This document shows positions 43,979-55,366 of a DNA stretch of 64,000 nt, in pieces (within the stretch, counting starts at the first letter, position 1; the number at the start of each line of letters is the position of its first letter). The notes beneath the pieces are model-generated. The model worked only from the letters and a program-made list of their open reading frames with translations, was not told the DNA's origin and ran no database searches. Both the position numbers and the translations under genes were made by a program. Location of the stretch: contig NC_088348.1 of NCBI RefSeq assembly GCF_036884655.1, positions 21,627,501-21,691,500 on the forward strand, in the 5' to 3' direction. Source of the DNA: Musa acuminata AAA Group (lineage: Eukaryota > Streptophyta > Magnoliopsida > Zingiberales > Musaceae).

Positions 43979-44488
43979 TTTCTAGACAAGATGATGATGA
44001 GATTGTGAAAAATAAGCAAGAGAAAGAGAAAAGAAAGGAGGGATTTCAAGAGTTACCTTGTGGAGATTATGTTGAGAGATGGAAAGCTTGGACCACCAAG
44101 AATCCTTCTCCAATGTTTCTAAGAGTTAGAATGAGGGTTAGAGGGAATGGGAGAGGGTTTTGGAGAGGTCTTTCTTCGGGTTGGGGGCGGTGTCACCGCC
44201 GGCCCTAACCCCTCGGGTTAAAAGGGTGACTCGGTCGGTGTCACCGCCAAACTGGTCGGTGTCACCACCTGGCGCCCGAGCGCCAGTCAGTGCAACCGCC
44301 GGATCTGGCGGTGCCACCGCTGGCATCACGCGGAGGAAAGAAAAAAAATTTTCTTCCTTCTTTTTGTTTAGCTTCTTCCCTCAAGATCATAATTTATACT
44401 TTAATGGATCATTTTGAATTGAAGAAGAAGGAAGAATTCAAATTCATAAACGAAGGGAAAAGAACGAGTCCTTTTTGTGAAGTTCATT
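43979..44488 (-). promoter_or_regulatory. Spacer between RNase H and ORF3 with palindromes and a possible leader intron
   Basis: At about 44186-44330 there are several GGCGGTGNCACCGCC-like motifs resembling the cluster upstream of the TATA box in the LTRs. Closer to ORF3, on the minus strand, CACAAG|GTAACT (donor at 44056-44055) and a pyrimidine-rich tract ending TCTAG (acceptor at 43983-43982) would define a 75-nt intron, 3 nt before the ATG. Both are pattern-based predictions. Confidence 0.35.
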
Positions 44489-47400
44489 TTAGGGACAATT
44501 TAGCATGCCTAATTCCCTTCGGATGAATTCAAATTGGTCTTCATTCAAAGCTTTTGTAAATATATCTGCTAATTGATGCTTTGTGTCAATGAATTCTAGA
44601 ACAACATCATTGTTAAGAACATGATTGCGTATGAAATGATGCCTAACCTCGATGTGCTTAGTTCTAGAGTGCTGAATTGGATTTTTAGTAAGGCATATGG
44701 CACTAGTATTATCGCATTTTATGGGAATATTTTCAAGGTGAATTCCATAGTCTTCTAATGTATTTTTCATCCAAATTACTTGTGCACAACATGCACTTGC
44801 AGCAATGTATTCGGCTTCCGCCGTAGATAGTGCAACTGAATTTTGTTTCTTGGAAGTCCAAGAAACAAGTGCATGTCCTAAAAATTGGCATGTTCCGGAT
44901 GTACTTTTTCTATCTATCCTGCATCCGCCAAAATCGGCATATGCATAAGCTATTAGATCGAATTTTTCAGATTTTGGATACCACAATCCTAAATTTGAAG
45001 TTCCTTTAAGATACCTAAATATTCTTTTAACACTCTTAAGATGAGATAATTTAGGATTAGATTGAAACCTAGCGCAAAGTCCTACACTAAACATAATATC
45101 CGGTCTAGTCGCAGTGAGGTAGAGTAGACTACCTATCATTCCCCTTTATGTTTTTTGATCGAAACTTTCACCATTTTCATCCATATCTAACTTAGTCGCA
45201 GTACTCATAGGGGTGTTTATTGCTTTTGAATTATCCATGTTAAATCGTTTTAACAATTCTAATGTATATTTGGATTGGTTAAGAAATATACCATCACTAA
45301 GTTGTTTGATTTGTAATCCCAAAAAGAAAGTTAATTCACCCATTAAACTCATTTCAAATTCAAGACTCATACATTTGGCAAATGATTCACATAGTGATTC
45401 ATCCGAAGAGCCAAACATAATATCGTCAACATAAATTTGCACAATAAGAAAATTATTTTCAAAATGTTTAATAAACAATGTAGTATCAACCTTGTCTTTG
45501 GTAAAATTATTTAAAATAAGAAAGGAACTAAGTCTTTCATACCAAGCTCTAGGAGCTTGTTTTAAGCCATAGAGAGCTTTAGTAAATTTGAATACATGAT
45601 TAGGAAGAAGAGAATTTTCAAATCCGGGAGGTTGTTCGACAAATACTTCTTCGGAAATAAAACCATTCAAGAAAGCACTTTTAACATCCATTTGAAATAG
45701 TTTAAAATTATTACTACTAGCATAAGCAAGGAGCATCCTTATGGCTTCTAATCGAGCCACGGGAGCGAAGGTTTCTTCGTAATCGATACCTTCTTCTTGG
45801 TTGAAACCTTTGGCCACTAATCTAGCCTTGTTTCTAACCACGATACCATTTTCGTCTTGCTTGTTTCTAAAGACCCACTTAGTACCTATGACTAAGTGGT
45901 CACTTGGTCTAGGAATAAGCTTCCATACCTCATTCCTCTCAAATTGGTTCAATTCTTCTTGCATTGCAATGATCCAAAAATCATCTTTTAAGGCTTCGTC
46001 AATGCATTTAGGTTCAATTTGAGAAAGGAAAGCGGCGTTAGCACAGAAATTTTTGAAAGAAGAACGAGTTTGAACCCCTTTTGATGTATCTCCTATAATT
46101 TGCTCTTTTGGATGAGCATCTACATACTTCCATTCTTTTGGTAAAGAAATTTCGGAAGAAGATGCATTCAAATGGCTATTTTGAGGAGAGGGTTCATTTA
46201 AATTCAAATTATCAAAACCAAGATCATCATCAAAATCATTTTTCTTTAAATCGGAAATTTCATTAAAAACTACATGAATAGACTCTTCAATTACTAAAGT
46301 TATTTTATTAAAAACCCGAAAAGCTTTAGAAACGGAAGAGTAACCAAGAAAGATGCCTTCATCGGATTTAGCATCAAATTTTCCTAAAGCATCCCTTTCA
46401 TTTAAAATAAAGCATTTACAACCAAAAACTTTAAAATAGGAGATGTTTGGTTTTTTGTTATTCCATAATTCATAGGGAGTTTTGGATAAGGATGGTCTTA
46501 TTAGGACTCTATTCATGATGTAGCAAGCCGTATTTACGGCTTCGGCCCAAAAGTACTTAGGTAAACTATGTTCATTCAACATAGTTCTTGCCATTTCTTG
46601 TAGGTTTCTATTTTTCCTTTCAACTACTCCATTTTGTTGAAGATTTCTTGGAGTTGAGAAGTTGTGATTGTACCCATTACTTTCGCAAAAATTTTGAAAG
46701 TCACGGTTTTGGAATTCACCACCGTGATCACTCCGAATTGATGAAATCATGAAGCCTTTTTCATTTTGAGTGAGTTTACAAAATTTAGAGAAACACTTGA
46801 AGCAATCACTTTTGTGAGCTAAGAAATAGGTCCAAGTGTATCTAGAGTAGTCATCCACAATCACAAAAACATATTTGCTTCCACCTAGACTTGTTGTATC
46901 AATTGGTCCAAATAAGTCCAAATGGATCAATTGTAATGGTCTAGTAGTGCTAATTTGATTTTTTGGTTTGAAGCTTGTTTTTATTTGTTTGCCTAGTTGA
47001 CATGCATCGCATACTTTGTCCTTAATAAACTTTATATTTGGAATTCCTCGTACTAATTCTTGAGATGAGATCTTAGATATTGTTTTCATGCTTGCATGGC
47101 CTAATCTCCTATGCCAAAGCCAAGCATCATCATTTACGGCGGAGAAGCACATTTCATTACTTAGTTCATCAAGATTGATGGTATAGACATTATTTTGTTT
47201 TAAAGCAATCATAGTCATGTTATGATTTGGTTTTTCAATAATGCACATATTTGATTCAAATCTAACGATGTAACCTTTATCGCATAGTTGACTAATACTC
47301 AAGAGATTATGTTTCAATCCATCAACTAGTAAGACATCATCAATGGAAAAATTAAATTTGTTACCAATAGTTCCCTTGCCAATGATTTTGCCCTTGTTGT

Positions 47401-49093
47401 TGTCTCCGAAGGTAACGTACCCTTCTTCTTTGCTAGTGAGCATAGAGAAATGAGATGGATCTCCAGTCATATGTCTTGAGCATCCACTATCGAGATACCA
47501 TCTCTTGCTCCTAGCTTGTGGGTTTGTCTACAAAAGAGGATGATTTTTAGGTACCCATTTGATTTTGGGTGCCTCAAAGATTGACCCACTAACTTTGTTA
47601 TTTATTATTGAATTCTTTATAGTTCCTTTAGGAACCCATATTAATTTTTGTGAACTAATTTTTCTAAATGGGCATTTGTAGGCAATATGTCCGGATTTGC
47701 AACAAAAGTTGCATTTCATATAAGAGGAAACATGTAATGTAGGTCCTTTTATGAAAGTGGTAGGATTTTGATGTAATCCTTTTACAAATCCAATTCCATT
47801 TCTATTTGCGATGTGACCCTTGTGTGCAAGAATCATATCTAATCCTTTGCTACCAACCTTAAACTTGTTTAAGGTTTCCTTAAGAAGCAAATTTTCATTT
47901 TTTAATGCTTCTAAGTGCTCACACTTAGAGCATGGAGGAGTTTGAAGACTATCAAACTTATCTTATAGCAAAGCATGCTCTTTCTTTAAGATACTTAACT
48001 TCTTGCTAACAGTTCTACATTCATCAAATAATTCATGAAAAGCGATAGATAGTTCTTCAAAAGATAAATCTTCATTAAATAAATCACATACCTCTTCTCC
48101 TAATGCCATTAGCGCGTAATGAGCAACTTGCTCGGTGTTGGACTCCTCTTCTTCGGATGCGCTTGAATCATCCCACGTTGCCTTGAACGCTTTCTTCTTT
48201 GATGTTCTCTTTTTGGCTTGAGGACAATCGTTCTTATAGTGTCCCGGTTTTTTGCATTCATAGCAAATCACTTGGTCCTTCTTTTGTTCAAATTTATTTT
48301 TTGTATTATTTTTAAATTTATTCTTTCTTAAATATTTTTTAAATTTTTGAGTCAAAAGTGCAATGTCATTGTCACTGTCCTCATCACTTGATGTTCCTTT
48401 CAAGTGGTCTTCTTGTGATTTGAGTGCCATATCCTTCCTGTTCTTTGGAAGGGGGTTCTCGAGCTCGTCATGAGCTTGACATGTCATTTCGTAGGTCATT
48501 AGAGACCCAATGAGTTCTTCAAGAGGGAATGCTTTAAGGTCTTTGGCCTCTTGAATGACCGTAACTTTTGGATCCCAACTTTTAGGGAGAGATCTTAAGA
48601 TTTTAGTTACTAGTTCAAAGTTAGTAAAATCTTTACCAAGAGCTTTGAGTCCATTGATGACATCCGTAAACCGGGTGTACATGTCTCCGATGGACTCACT
48701 TGGTTTCATTCGGAAAAGTTCGTAAGAGTGCACAAGGATGTTGATTTTGGACTCTTTCACTCGGCTAGTGCCTTCATGAGTGACCTCAAGAGTTCTCCAA
48801 ATATCAAAAGCCGAATCACACATTGAAACACGATTAAATTCATTTTTGTCTAGTGCACAAAACAAGGCATTCATAGCCTTTGCATTTAAAGCAAAAACCT
48901 TCTTCTCCGATTCATCCCATTCGCTCATCGGAAGAGAAGATTTTTGAAATCCATTCTCGACAATAGACCAAAGCTCAAAGTCCATAGAAATGAGGAAGAT
49001 TCTCATGCGAGTCTTCCAATATGTGTAATCCGACCCATTAAACAAAGGTGGTCGTGCAATAGAATGGCCCTCTTGTATGTCGGAGTAAGCCAT
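44489..49093 (-). pseudogene. Sirevirus gag-pol polyprotein with three in-frame stops
   Basis: One frame runs throughout, with stops at 47963-47965 (TAA), 47528-47530 (TAG) and 45146-45148 (TAA). Gag starts at 49093 (RPPLFNGSDYTYWKTRMRIF), with CCHC knuckles CYECKKPGHYKNDC and, after the first stop, CNFCCKSGHIAYKC. Protease [11 protein letters not shown] follows the second stop. Integrase has WHRRLGHA...CDACQLGK and the D, D, E residues in [15 protein letters not shown] and VVERKNR. RT has [10 protein letters not shown] (YVDD at 45422-45433). RNase H follows the third stop (DRKSTSGTCQFLG, STAEAEYIAAS). There are no frameshifts. The stops look like isolated nonsense mutations, so the copy cannot make full gag-pol itself. 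Confidence 0.92.
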
Positions 49094-49145
49094 CTCTCTT
49101 GGGTATTAAACCAAATATGAGAGATAACCTTGCTCTGATACCACT

Positions 49146-50338
49146 TGTTAGGATCGGAGCGGCACTAAGAGGGGGGGGTGAATTAGTGCAGCGGATTAAA
49201 ACTTCGATTTTAATAAAATCTTTCGTACGTTAAGAACGAAACTTGAAAAGTTTAACTTGAAGGGGTATTCTTAAAGTTGCGCAGCAAGAGTAATAAGGAA
49301 CTAAAGCAGTAAGAAGATTTGCAGTAATGTAAATGACAATAATAAAATGCAAACCAGAGATTACGCCGATTTTTAGAGTGGTTCGGTCAAATGACCTACT
49401 CCACTTGCGAGGCCCCTCTTCGATGAGGCTCCCACCTTCCACTAGCAAGTCTCTTGAAATGGAAGGGTAAACACCCCTCTTACAACCTTTTACAAGCAGC
49501 TCAACCTCTTACAAATTTTCAATAAAAAAGGAGGAGAACTCTCTAGCAAATTGAAAACAAGACTTGCTAAGACTTTCTAAGACTTTTCTCTCAATCAAAA
49601 TGCTTCACAAAAGTTGTAACCTCAACTGAGATTTGAGGAGTATTTATAGGCCTCAAGAGGATTCAAATTTTGGGCTCCAAAATTTGAATTCTCTTAGGGT
49701 TCCCGGTGCTGGAGGTTCCACCGCCCAGCCAGGCGGTGCCACCGCCCAGCGCTCGGGTGCTGGACGGTGCAACCGCCCAGCCAAGGAGGTGTCACCGCCC
49801 AGCCAGGCGGTTCCACAGCCTGGCTTTCCGATTCATTGGTTTGGCTTATTTTTCGCCCAAACCAAATCTGACTTTGGGCCCAGTTGGCCCCTAACCAGGA
49901 TATAGGATTATCTCTTAATCCTAATCCTAATTACAGGTGAACTACATAACACAAAAAGACATCCTAAGCAAGTTTTTTAACCTCGAACGTCGAGTCTTGT
50001 TCCGGCGAGCTTTCCGACGAACTTCTTCCAACGGACTCCCTGCAAGCTCCCAATCTTTGTGATGACTTTAACGAGTAGCCGAGCCTTCTTGGTGATCTCC
50101 GCGTGCCTCCGACGATTTCTTCGGCGAACTTCCGACACGTTCCCGATTTCTTCTCGGACGGTTCCGGCAGCATCTCCGATGATTCTTCGGTCTCTTAAAC
50201 GTCCATCGAGCTCGACTCCGGTATCCTTGCTTTATGTTTTCTGGTTATCGTAGTTAATCCTGCACACTTAACTCAATAATATGGATTAGATCAATTAACC
50301 CACCAATTGATTATATCATCAAAATCCGAGATTCAACA
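49146..50338 (-). repeat. 5' LTR of the full-length Sirevirus
   Basis: 1,193 bp. It matches 40886-42081 nearly throughout, with scattered substitutions and two small indels. The palindromic cluster is at about 49710-49820 and the TATA region at about 49640. Confidence 0.92.
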
Positions 50339-50960
50339 CCGGGATGGTGTAGAGCCGAGGGCCGAGGAGCACAACGCAAGCGGGGTGACCGCGCAGGCTT
50401 GTCCCGGGTGGCGTAAAGCCGAAGAGCCAAGGAGCACGACGTAGGCGGGCTGGCCGCGCAGGTGTGGTCTCGGGTGGCGTAAAGCCGAAGAGCCGAGGGC
50501 CGAGGAGCACAACGCAGGCGGGGTGGCCGCGCAGGTGTGGTCTCGGGTGGCGTCAAGCCGAAGAGCCGAGGGCCGAGGAGCACAACGCAGGCGGGGTGAC
50601 CGCGCAGGTGTGGTCTCGGGATGGCGTAGAGCCGAGGGCCGAGGAGCACAATGCAGGCGGGGTGACCGCGCAGGTGTGGTCCTGGGATGGCGTAGAGCCG
50701 AGGGCCGAGGAGCACAACGCAGGCGGGGTGACCGCGCAGGTGTGGTCCTGGGATGGCGTAAAGCCGAAGAGCCGAGGAGCACGACGCAGGCGGGCTGGCC
50801 GCACAGGTGTGGTCTCGGGTGGCGTAAAGCCGAAGAGCCGAGGAGCACGACGCAGGCGGGCTGGCCGCGCAAGTGTGGTCTCGGGATGGCGTAGAGCCGA
50901 GAGCCGAGGAGCACAACGCAGGCGGGGTGACCGCGCAGGTGTGGTCCCGGGATGGCGTAG
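50339..50960. repeat. 66-bp tandem repeat array (right part, variant units)
   Basis: Continuation of the array at 40435-40885 beyond the Sirevirus. About nine units spaced 60-72 bp, with variants such as GTAAAGCCGAAGAGCCG and GGGCTGGCCGCGCAGG. It then degenerates into related GC-rich sequence. Confidence 0.9.
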
Positions 50961-53900
50961 CCAAAGGGGGTGTCCTCGAGCATTAAGCGACCGAGGTGGC
51001 GGCCTCGGGCATTACGCGACTGAGGTGGTGGCCTCGGTAAGCATAGAGCCGAGGCACTCGGCGCAGGCAGGCTGCGGCCGAGGGACGTAACCCAAGTGGG
51101 CAAGGTAGTGGATATGGCCAAGGAGTTCGGCGCGGGCAGGCTAGCCGCACAGGCGTGTCTCGGGGTTTATGGAGCCGAGGGGCACGACGCAGGCGTACTG
51201 GAGGCGCTGGTCTGTCTCGGGAACATGGAGCCAAGGAGCACGACGCAGGCGGTCTGGTCGCGCAGGTGTGTCTCGGGGATGATGGAGGCGAGGAGCACGA
51301 CATAGGCGGGCAGGCCGCGCAGTTGTGGTCTCGGTCATCATGCTGCCGAGGAGCACGACGCAAGCGAGCAGACCGCGCAGGCGTGGTCGCGAGGCCGAGG
51401 GGCCGAGTAGCACGATCAGGCGGGCAAGACGCGAGGACGTGGCCTCGGGCACCACGCGGCCGAGGAACACGACAGGCGGTCGGGCCGCGCCGAGGTGGGT
51501 CTTGGCAGAGATTGGCCGAGGTGCTCGGTGCAGGCAGGCTGCGACCGAGGTACACCGCTCAGGCGGGCAGGCCGCGCTGAGGTGGGATTTCGACAGAGAG
51601 TTGCCGAGGAGCCGAGGCAGCGTGCGGGCTGCGCATGAGGCCGAGGGGCCGAGGCAGCGTGTTGGCTGCACATGGGGCCGAGGGGCCGAGGCAGCGCGCT
51701 GCTTGCTGCGCATGAGGCCGAGTGGCCGAGGCAGCGTGTTGGCTGCAGCGTATTGCTGCGCATGGTGCCGAGGAGCCGAGGCAGCATGCAGCGTGTTGGC
51801 TGCGCATGAGGCCGAGGAGCCGAGGCAGCGTGCGGGCTGCGCATGAGGCCGAGGGGCCGAGGCAGCGTGTTGGCTGCACACGGGGCCGAGGGGCCGAGGC
51901 AGCGCGCTGCTTGCTGCGCATGAGGCCGAGTGGCCGAGGCAGCGTGCTGGCTGCAACGCGTTGGCTGCGCATGAGGCCGAGGGGCCGAGGCAGTGGGCTG
52001 CTTGCTGCGCATGGGGCCGAGGAGCCGAGGCAGCGTGCTGGCTGCAGCGTGTTGGCTGCGGCGTGTTACTGCGCACGGGGCCGAGGAGCCGCGGCAGCGT
52101 GCGGGCTGCGCATGAGGCCGAGGGGCCGAGGCAGCGTGTTGGCTGCACACGGGGCCGAGGGGCCGAGGCAGCGTGCAGCGTGTTGGCTGCGCATGAGGCC
52201 GAGGAGCCGAGGCAGCGTGTTGGCTGCGCATGAGGCCGAGGGGCCGAGGCAGCGTGTTGGCTGCACACGGGGCCGAGGGGCCGAGACAGCGTGCAGCGTG
52301 TTGGCTGCGCATGAGGCCGAGGAGCCGAGGCAGCGTGCGGGCTGCGCATGAGGCCGAGGGGCCGAGGCAGCGTGTTGGCTGCACACGGGGCCGAGGGGCC
52401 GAGGCAGCGCGTTGCTTGCTGCGCATGAGGCCGAGTGGCTGAGGCAGCGTGCTGGCTGCAACGCGTTGGCTGCGCATGAGGCCGAGGGGCCGAGGCAGCG
52501 GGCTGCTTGCTGCGCATGGGGCTGAGGAGCCGAGGCAGCGTGCTGGCTGCAGCGTATTGCTGCGCATGGTGCCGAGGAGCCGAGGCAGCGTGCAGCGTGT
52601 TGGCTGCGCATGAGGCCGAGGAGCCGAGGCAGCGTGCGGGCTGCGCATGAGGCCGAGGGGCCGAGGCAGCGTGTTGGCTGCACACGGGGCAGAGGGTCCG
52701 AGGCAGCGCGCTGCTTGCTGCGCATGAGGCCGAGTGGCCGAGGCAGCGTGCTGGCTGCAGCGTGTTGGCTGCGGCGTGTTACTGCGCACGGGGCCGAGGA
52801 GCCGCGGCAGCGTGCGGGCTTCGCATGAGGCCGAGGGGCCGAGGCAGCGTGCGGGCTGCGCATGAGGCCGAGGGGCCGAGGCAGCGTGTTGGCTGCACAC
52901 GGGGCCGAGGCAGCGCGCTGCTTGCTGCGCATGAGGCCGAGTGGCCGAGGCAGCGTGCTGGCTGCAACGCGTTGGCTCCTCATGAGGCCGAGGGGCCGAG
53001 GCAGCGGGCTGCTTGCTGCGCATGGGGCCGAGGAGCCGAGGCAGCGTGCTGGCTGCAGCGTATTGCTGCGCATGGTGCCGAGGAGCCGAGGCAGCGTGCA
53101 GCGTGTTGGCTGCGCATGAGGCCGAGGAGCCGAGGCAGCGTGCGGGCTGCGCATGAGGCCGAGGGGCCGAGGCAGCGTGTTGGCTGCACACGGGGCTGAG
53201 GGGCCGAGGCAGCGCGCTGCTTGCTGCGCATGAGGCCGAGTGGCCGAGGCAGCATGCTGGCTGCAGCGTGTTGGCTGCGGCGTGTTACTGCACACGGGGC
53301 CGAGGAGCCGCGGCAGCGTGCAGCGTGTTGGCTGCGCATGAGGCCGAGGGGCCGAGGCAGCGTGTTGGCTGCACACGGGGCCGAGGGGCCGAGGCAGCGT
53401 GCAGCGTGTTGGCTGCGCATGAGGCCGAGGAGCCGAGGCAGCGTGTTGGCTGCGCATGAGGCCGAGGGGCCGGGGCAGCGTGTTGGCTGCACACGGGGCC
53501 GAGGGGCCGAGGCAGCGCGCTGCTTGCTGCGCATGAGACCGAGGGGCCGAGGCAGCGTGTTGGCTGCGTACGAGGCCGAGGAGCTGAGGCAGCGCGCTGC
53601 TTGCTGCGCATGAGGCCGAGTGGCCGAGGCAGCGTGCTGGCTGCAGCGTGTTGGCTGCGCATGAGGCCGAGGGGCTTAGGCAGCGGGCTGCTTGCTGCGC
53701 ATGGGGCCGAGGAGCCGAGGCAGCGTGTTGGCTGCAGCGTATTGCTGCGCATGGTGCCGAGGAGCCGAGGCAGCGTGCAGCGTGTTGGCTGCGCATGAGG
53801 CCGAGGAGCCGAGGCAGCGTGCGGGCTGCGCATGAGGCCGAGGGCCGAGGCAGCGTGTTGGCTGCACACGGGGCCGAGGCAGCGCGCTGCTTGCTGCGCA

Positions 53901-54204
53901 TGAGGCCGAGTGACCGAGGCAGCGTGCTGGCTGCAGCGTGTTGGCTGCGGCGTGTTACTGTGCACGGGGCCGAGGAGCCGCGGCAGCGTGCGGGCTGCGC
54001 ATGAGGCCGAGGAGCCAAGGCAGCGTGCGGGTTGCGCATGAGGCCGAGTGGCCGAGGCAGCGTGTTGGCTGCACACGGGGCCGAGGGGCCGAGGCAGCGC
54101 GCTGCTTGCTGCGCATGAGGCCGAGTGGCCGAGGCAGCGTGCTGGCTGCAGCGCGTTGGCTGCGCATGAGGCCGAGGGGCCGAGGCAGCGGGCTGCTTGC
54201 TGCG
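50961..54204. repeat. GC-rich repeat array of about 37-bp units with higher-order structure
   Basis: 50961-51590 holds diverged units. From about 51600, units of about 37 bp (for example 52325 and 52362) are built from GGCTGCGCATGAGG and CCGAGGCAGCGTG. They combine into larger blocks: the marker GCGGCGTGTTACTG recurs at 52058, 52771, 53277 and 53947 (spacings 713, 506 and 670 bp). Almost no stop codons occur, so many overlapping long open frames appear on both strands; I treat them as composition artefacts. Confidence 0.88.
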
Positions 54205-54479
54205 CGCGTGGGGCCGACGCGCGCGGGTTGGCCGCGCGCGTGGGGCCGATGCGCGCGGGTTGGCCGCGCGCGTGGGGCCGATGCGCTCGGGTTGGCCGCG
54301 CGCGTGGGACCGGGGAGCCGAGGCGCACGGGGCTGAGCCGCGCGCGTGGGACCGACGCGCGCGGGTTGGCCGACGCGCGCGGGTTGGCCGACGCGCTGGG
54401 AACGGGGAGTCGAGGCGCACGGGGCCGAGCCGCGCGCGTGGGACCGAGGGGACGAGGCGCCCTCCTTCTAGCGCCATTA
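54205..54479. repeat. Short GC-rich repeats next to the primer site of the Tat-like element
   Basis: Units of about 30-35 bp around GCGCGCGTGGGGCCGA and GCGCGGGTTGGCC. The segment ends with CTTCTAGCGCCATTA, which read in reverse is the TGGCGCTAGAAG primer-like site beside the LTR. Confidence 0.85.
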
Positions 54480-54948
54480 TGTTACGGTAAGTAACTTTTT
54501 TAGCCGTGGCCTCGGGGCCGTCGCGGCTTGGTTCGGGTCCGGAAGGCGGTGATCTCCGTGGGGGTGCTCCTCGAGCCCGCTGGATCTCCGAAGGCGGTGA
54601 TCTCCGAAGGCTTCCTACCTGCATAAAGGTCGGGTCGGGGTGCTCGACCCGACCCCTCCGACGATCAAGTGAGAGAAAGATGTGGAGGGGGTTTAGGAGG
54701 AGGAAAAACCTCCGTGTGTTGAGTGTGTGTTCTCCCCTTTGCTTAGGACTCAGGGGTATTTATAGAGGAGGTTTGATGTTACCTGACGTAGCTGTCTGCA
54801 GGGCAGGACTGTACCTTTGGTGGCGTCTGACATTACCACTGGGGTTGCGTGGGAGGCCGAGCTGCTGCAGGGTATGGAGAGCCTCGGGTAGTGTGTCGCT
54901 CGGGGGATGCTGTCATGGCGTGTCACATCGCCATTTTTGCCCCTATCA
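54480..54948 (-). repeat. 5' LTR of the Tat-like element
   Basis: 469 bp, ending in CCCTATCA on the plus strand, then TSD AAAGG. It is nearly identical to 39777-40225 except for the last 90 bp or so. Confidence 0.87.
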
Positions 54949-55228
54949 AAAGGTATCATCAACTATGCAAGATTTCGTAAGTGGATCAATCAGTGAACTC
55001 ATTCCCCAATTAGCACCTGTATTGTATCCCTAGTGTCCCCACACGAGCAATTATGAGACTAGTTGCATCCATCATATAGATGAGTATAGAACACACCAGT
55101 CTATCCGGTTATCACGATGTCTCTCTCGAGTAACATATGACCGAAATTATTTAGGATATGTATTTAAAGGTTAATCGGTCTCATTATCATGATCTCATCA
55201 CTATCCGATTCCCATTACATAGATCCAA

Positions 55229-55337
<109 letters not shown>

Positions 55338-55366
55338 ATTAGCTTGTAAGGCGCATATGACTAGCA

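Larger units (their letters stand above)
40886..50338 (-). mobile_element. Full-length Sirevirus-like copia element with a third ORF
   Basis: 9,453 bp with TSD CCGGG (40881-40885 and 50339-50343) and LTRs of 1,196 and 1,193 bp. Read on the minus strand: LTR, primer site TGGTATCAGAGC (49132-49143), gag, protease, integrase, RT, RNase H, ORF3, non-coding 3' region, purine tract AAAAAGGGGGAGAT (42082-42095), LTR. Integrase-before-RT order, length, the tract context and an ORF after pol fit the Sirevirus (SIRE/Maximus) group. By eye the LTRs differ at roughly 15-20 positions, so the insertion is fairly young. Gag-pol has three in-frame stops; ORF3 is intact. Confidence 0.93.
39777..54948 (-). mobile_element. 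Non-coding Tat-like LTR retrotransposon filled with GC-rich tandem repeats
   Basis: TSD AAAGG at 39772-39776 and 54949-54953. The LTRs are 449 bp (39777-40225) and 469 bp (54480-54948). Minus orientation is shown by the purine tract TTTCGGGGGGGGCATA next to the 39777-40225 copy (40226-40241) and by a TGGCGCTAGAAGGAGGG primer-like site next to the other (about 54460-54476). The primer type and GC-rich non-coding interior recall Tat-lineage gypsy derivatives; the lineage is inferred. Without the nested Sirevirus it is about 5.7 kb. No Gag or Pol motif is visible in any frame, so it would depend on an autonomous partner. Confidence 0.82.

Noticed and set aside
40435..54479. CRISPR-like or repeat-protein arrays in the GC-rich repeats
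   Set aside because: Units are directly adjacent without unique spacers, sit between LTRs with a TSD, and the genome is a plant's. They are satellite-type repeats inside a retrotransposon.
51141..54624. Many overlapping 100-590-codon frames on both strands in the repeat arrays
   Set aside because: They occur in several frames at once, contain no domain, and follow from GC-rich repeat composition without stops.
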